A DNA stretch of 5,756 nt from Myxococcota bacterium (GTDB taxonomy: Bacteria > Myxococcota_A > Polyangia > HGW-17), in contig JAHJLU010000693.1 of the NCBI GenBank assembly GCA_018821745.1, forward strand, positions 1-5,756, in the 5' to 3' direction. A program made the position numbers and the translations under genes. Each line of letters begins with the position of its first letter. Within the stretch, counting starts at the first letter, position 1. This document shows positions 5,201 through 5,756 of the stretch, piece after piece. The notes under the pieces are model-generated. The model was not told the origin of the DNA. It worked only from the letters and a program-made list of their open reading frames with translations, and ran no database searches.

Positions 5201-5756
5201 ATGAAACGATCAGCACTTCACAGCCTCATTCTTGCATTCATCCTGTCTGTGGGCTTCTCTGCCTGCGAGGGCGTCTCCGGGGGTCCCGGCGGCAGCACTA
5301 CTTCAGCCAACTGCGGCAACGGCACCCTGGACTCCGGGGAGGTTTGTGACGACGGCAACCGCGTCTCCGGCGACGGTTGCTCAGCAGACTGTCGCAGCAC
5401 CGAGTACTGCGGCAATAACATCACCGACATCGGCGAAGAGTGTGACGGTGAAGAGTGGTGTCTGAACTGCATTGACACAAGAATCACCGGAAACGACCAG
5501 GACAACGACACCATCTCCAACGACGACGAGGGCCGCCTCAGCGGAATCGACACCGACACCGACGGCAAGCTCGATTTCAACGACACCGACTCCGACAACG
5601 ACGGCATCCCCGACTCGGTTGAGGCGGGAGACAGTGACATCAACACTCCCCCCGTGGACTCCGACGGCGATGGAATCCCCGACTTTAGGGACCCCGACTC
5701 CGACGATGACGGCATCCCCGATCTCATCGAGACCGCAGATGACGCTGACGGTGACG
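5201..5756 (+). CDS. Lipoprotein with Myxococcus-type Cys-rich repeat and TSP3 array (cut by right edge)
   Basis: The frame opens at ATG 5201, eight bases after GGAGG (5188-5192), and is still open at the right edge after 185 codons. The signal peptide has K2 and R3, a hydrophobic core and lipobox F-S-A-C22. Residues 38-64 match the Myxococcus cysteine-rich repeat pattern (C38-G-N-G, G-E-V-C49-D-D-G-N, G-D-G-C60-S-A-D-C64). A second, shortened copy follows (C70-G-N-N, G-E-E-C81-D, then C87 and C90). From about 98 a TSP3 array begins. It aligns colinearly with residues 42-130 of the 691-residue protein, including shared D-N-D-T-I, D-T-D-S-D-N-D-G-I and V-E-A-G-D. There is no Asn tether; a short Gly/Ser stretch and the Cys repeat take its place. 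It lies 33 bases after the second lipoprotein gene, so it is probably the same operon. I expect a VWA domain downstream by analogy with the first gene. Confidence 0.85.
   Translation, partial: MKRSALHSLILAFILSVGFSACEGVSGGPGGSTTSANCGNGTLDSGEVCDDGNRVSGDGCSADCRSTEYCGNNITDIGEECDGEEWCLNCIDTRITGNDQDNDTISNDDEGRLSGIDTDTDGKLDFNDTDSDNDGIPDSVEAGDSDINTPPVDSDGDGIPDFRDPDSDDDGIPDLIETADDADGD
5549..5756 (+). repeat. Second TSP3 coding repeat array (continues past the right edge)
   Basis: Units with GACACCGAC and GACTCCGAC words encode D-x-D-x-D-G calcium-loop motifs from residue 117 of the truncated lipoprotein. The DNA resembles the start of the array at 1647, which makes the two loci candidates for duplication or recombination. 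Confidence 0.7.

Noticed and set aside
5218..5727. 169-codon minus-strand Ser/Pro-rich frame opposite the third lipoprotein gene
   Set aside because: The repetitive S-E-S-x-S product is the antisense image of the TSP3 repeats; the plus-strand frame has a ribosome binding site, signal peptide and Cys-rich repeat.

Overview
The window looks like a stretch of a Myxococcota or related delta-type proteobacterial chromosome. This inference rests on protein style, not on a phylogenetic marker: lipoproteins with Asn-Asn-X tethers right after the lipidated cysteine, thrombospondin type 3 (TSP3) calcium-binding arrays, E-x-C-x-x-x-x-D-N-D-C-x-G MopE-like motifs, and a Myxococcus-type cysteine-rich repeat. 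No RNA gene, CRISPR array, insertion sequence or phage gene is visible.

Left part (1-1100, minus strand): a 294-residue exported NlpC/P60-type cysteine peptidase (216-1100) is followed by the start of a small lipoprotein gene (106 down to 1, continuing past the left edge). The 109 bases between them hold a strong ribosome binding site for the lipoprotein, an inverted repeat and a weak promoter candidate. The two genes may be co-transcribed.

Centre (1101-1469): an AT-rich divergent intergenic region. It carries a clear extended -10 promoter (TGCTATAAT, 1418-1426) reading right. A questionable 78-codon minus-strand reading frame (1333-1097) overlaps the peptidase start by ATGA.

Right part (1470-5756, plus strand): three consecutive lipoprotein genes separated by only 38 and 33 bases, so probably one operon. 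The first (691 aa) is a lipid anchor, Asn linker, seven-unit TSP3 array, von Willebrand factor A (VWA) domain and a C-terminal beta-type domain. The second (527 aa) is a lipid anchor, Asn linker, three MopE-like acidic Cys motifs, a PKD/Ig-like segment and a domain with the W-D-(x)n-D-V-D-L-H signature. The third is cut by the right edge. It has a lipid anchor, a Myxococcus-type Cys-rich repeat and a TSP3 array colinear with that of the first protein, so it is probably a paralogue that also leads to a VWA domain outside the window. Together they look like a calcium-dependent cell-surface module, perhaps for adhesion or surface assembly. That role is inferred from domain type only. The module is interesting as a locus, but each domain belongs to a known type, and I see no clear evidence here for a wholly new mechanism.
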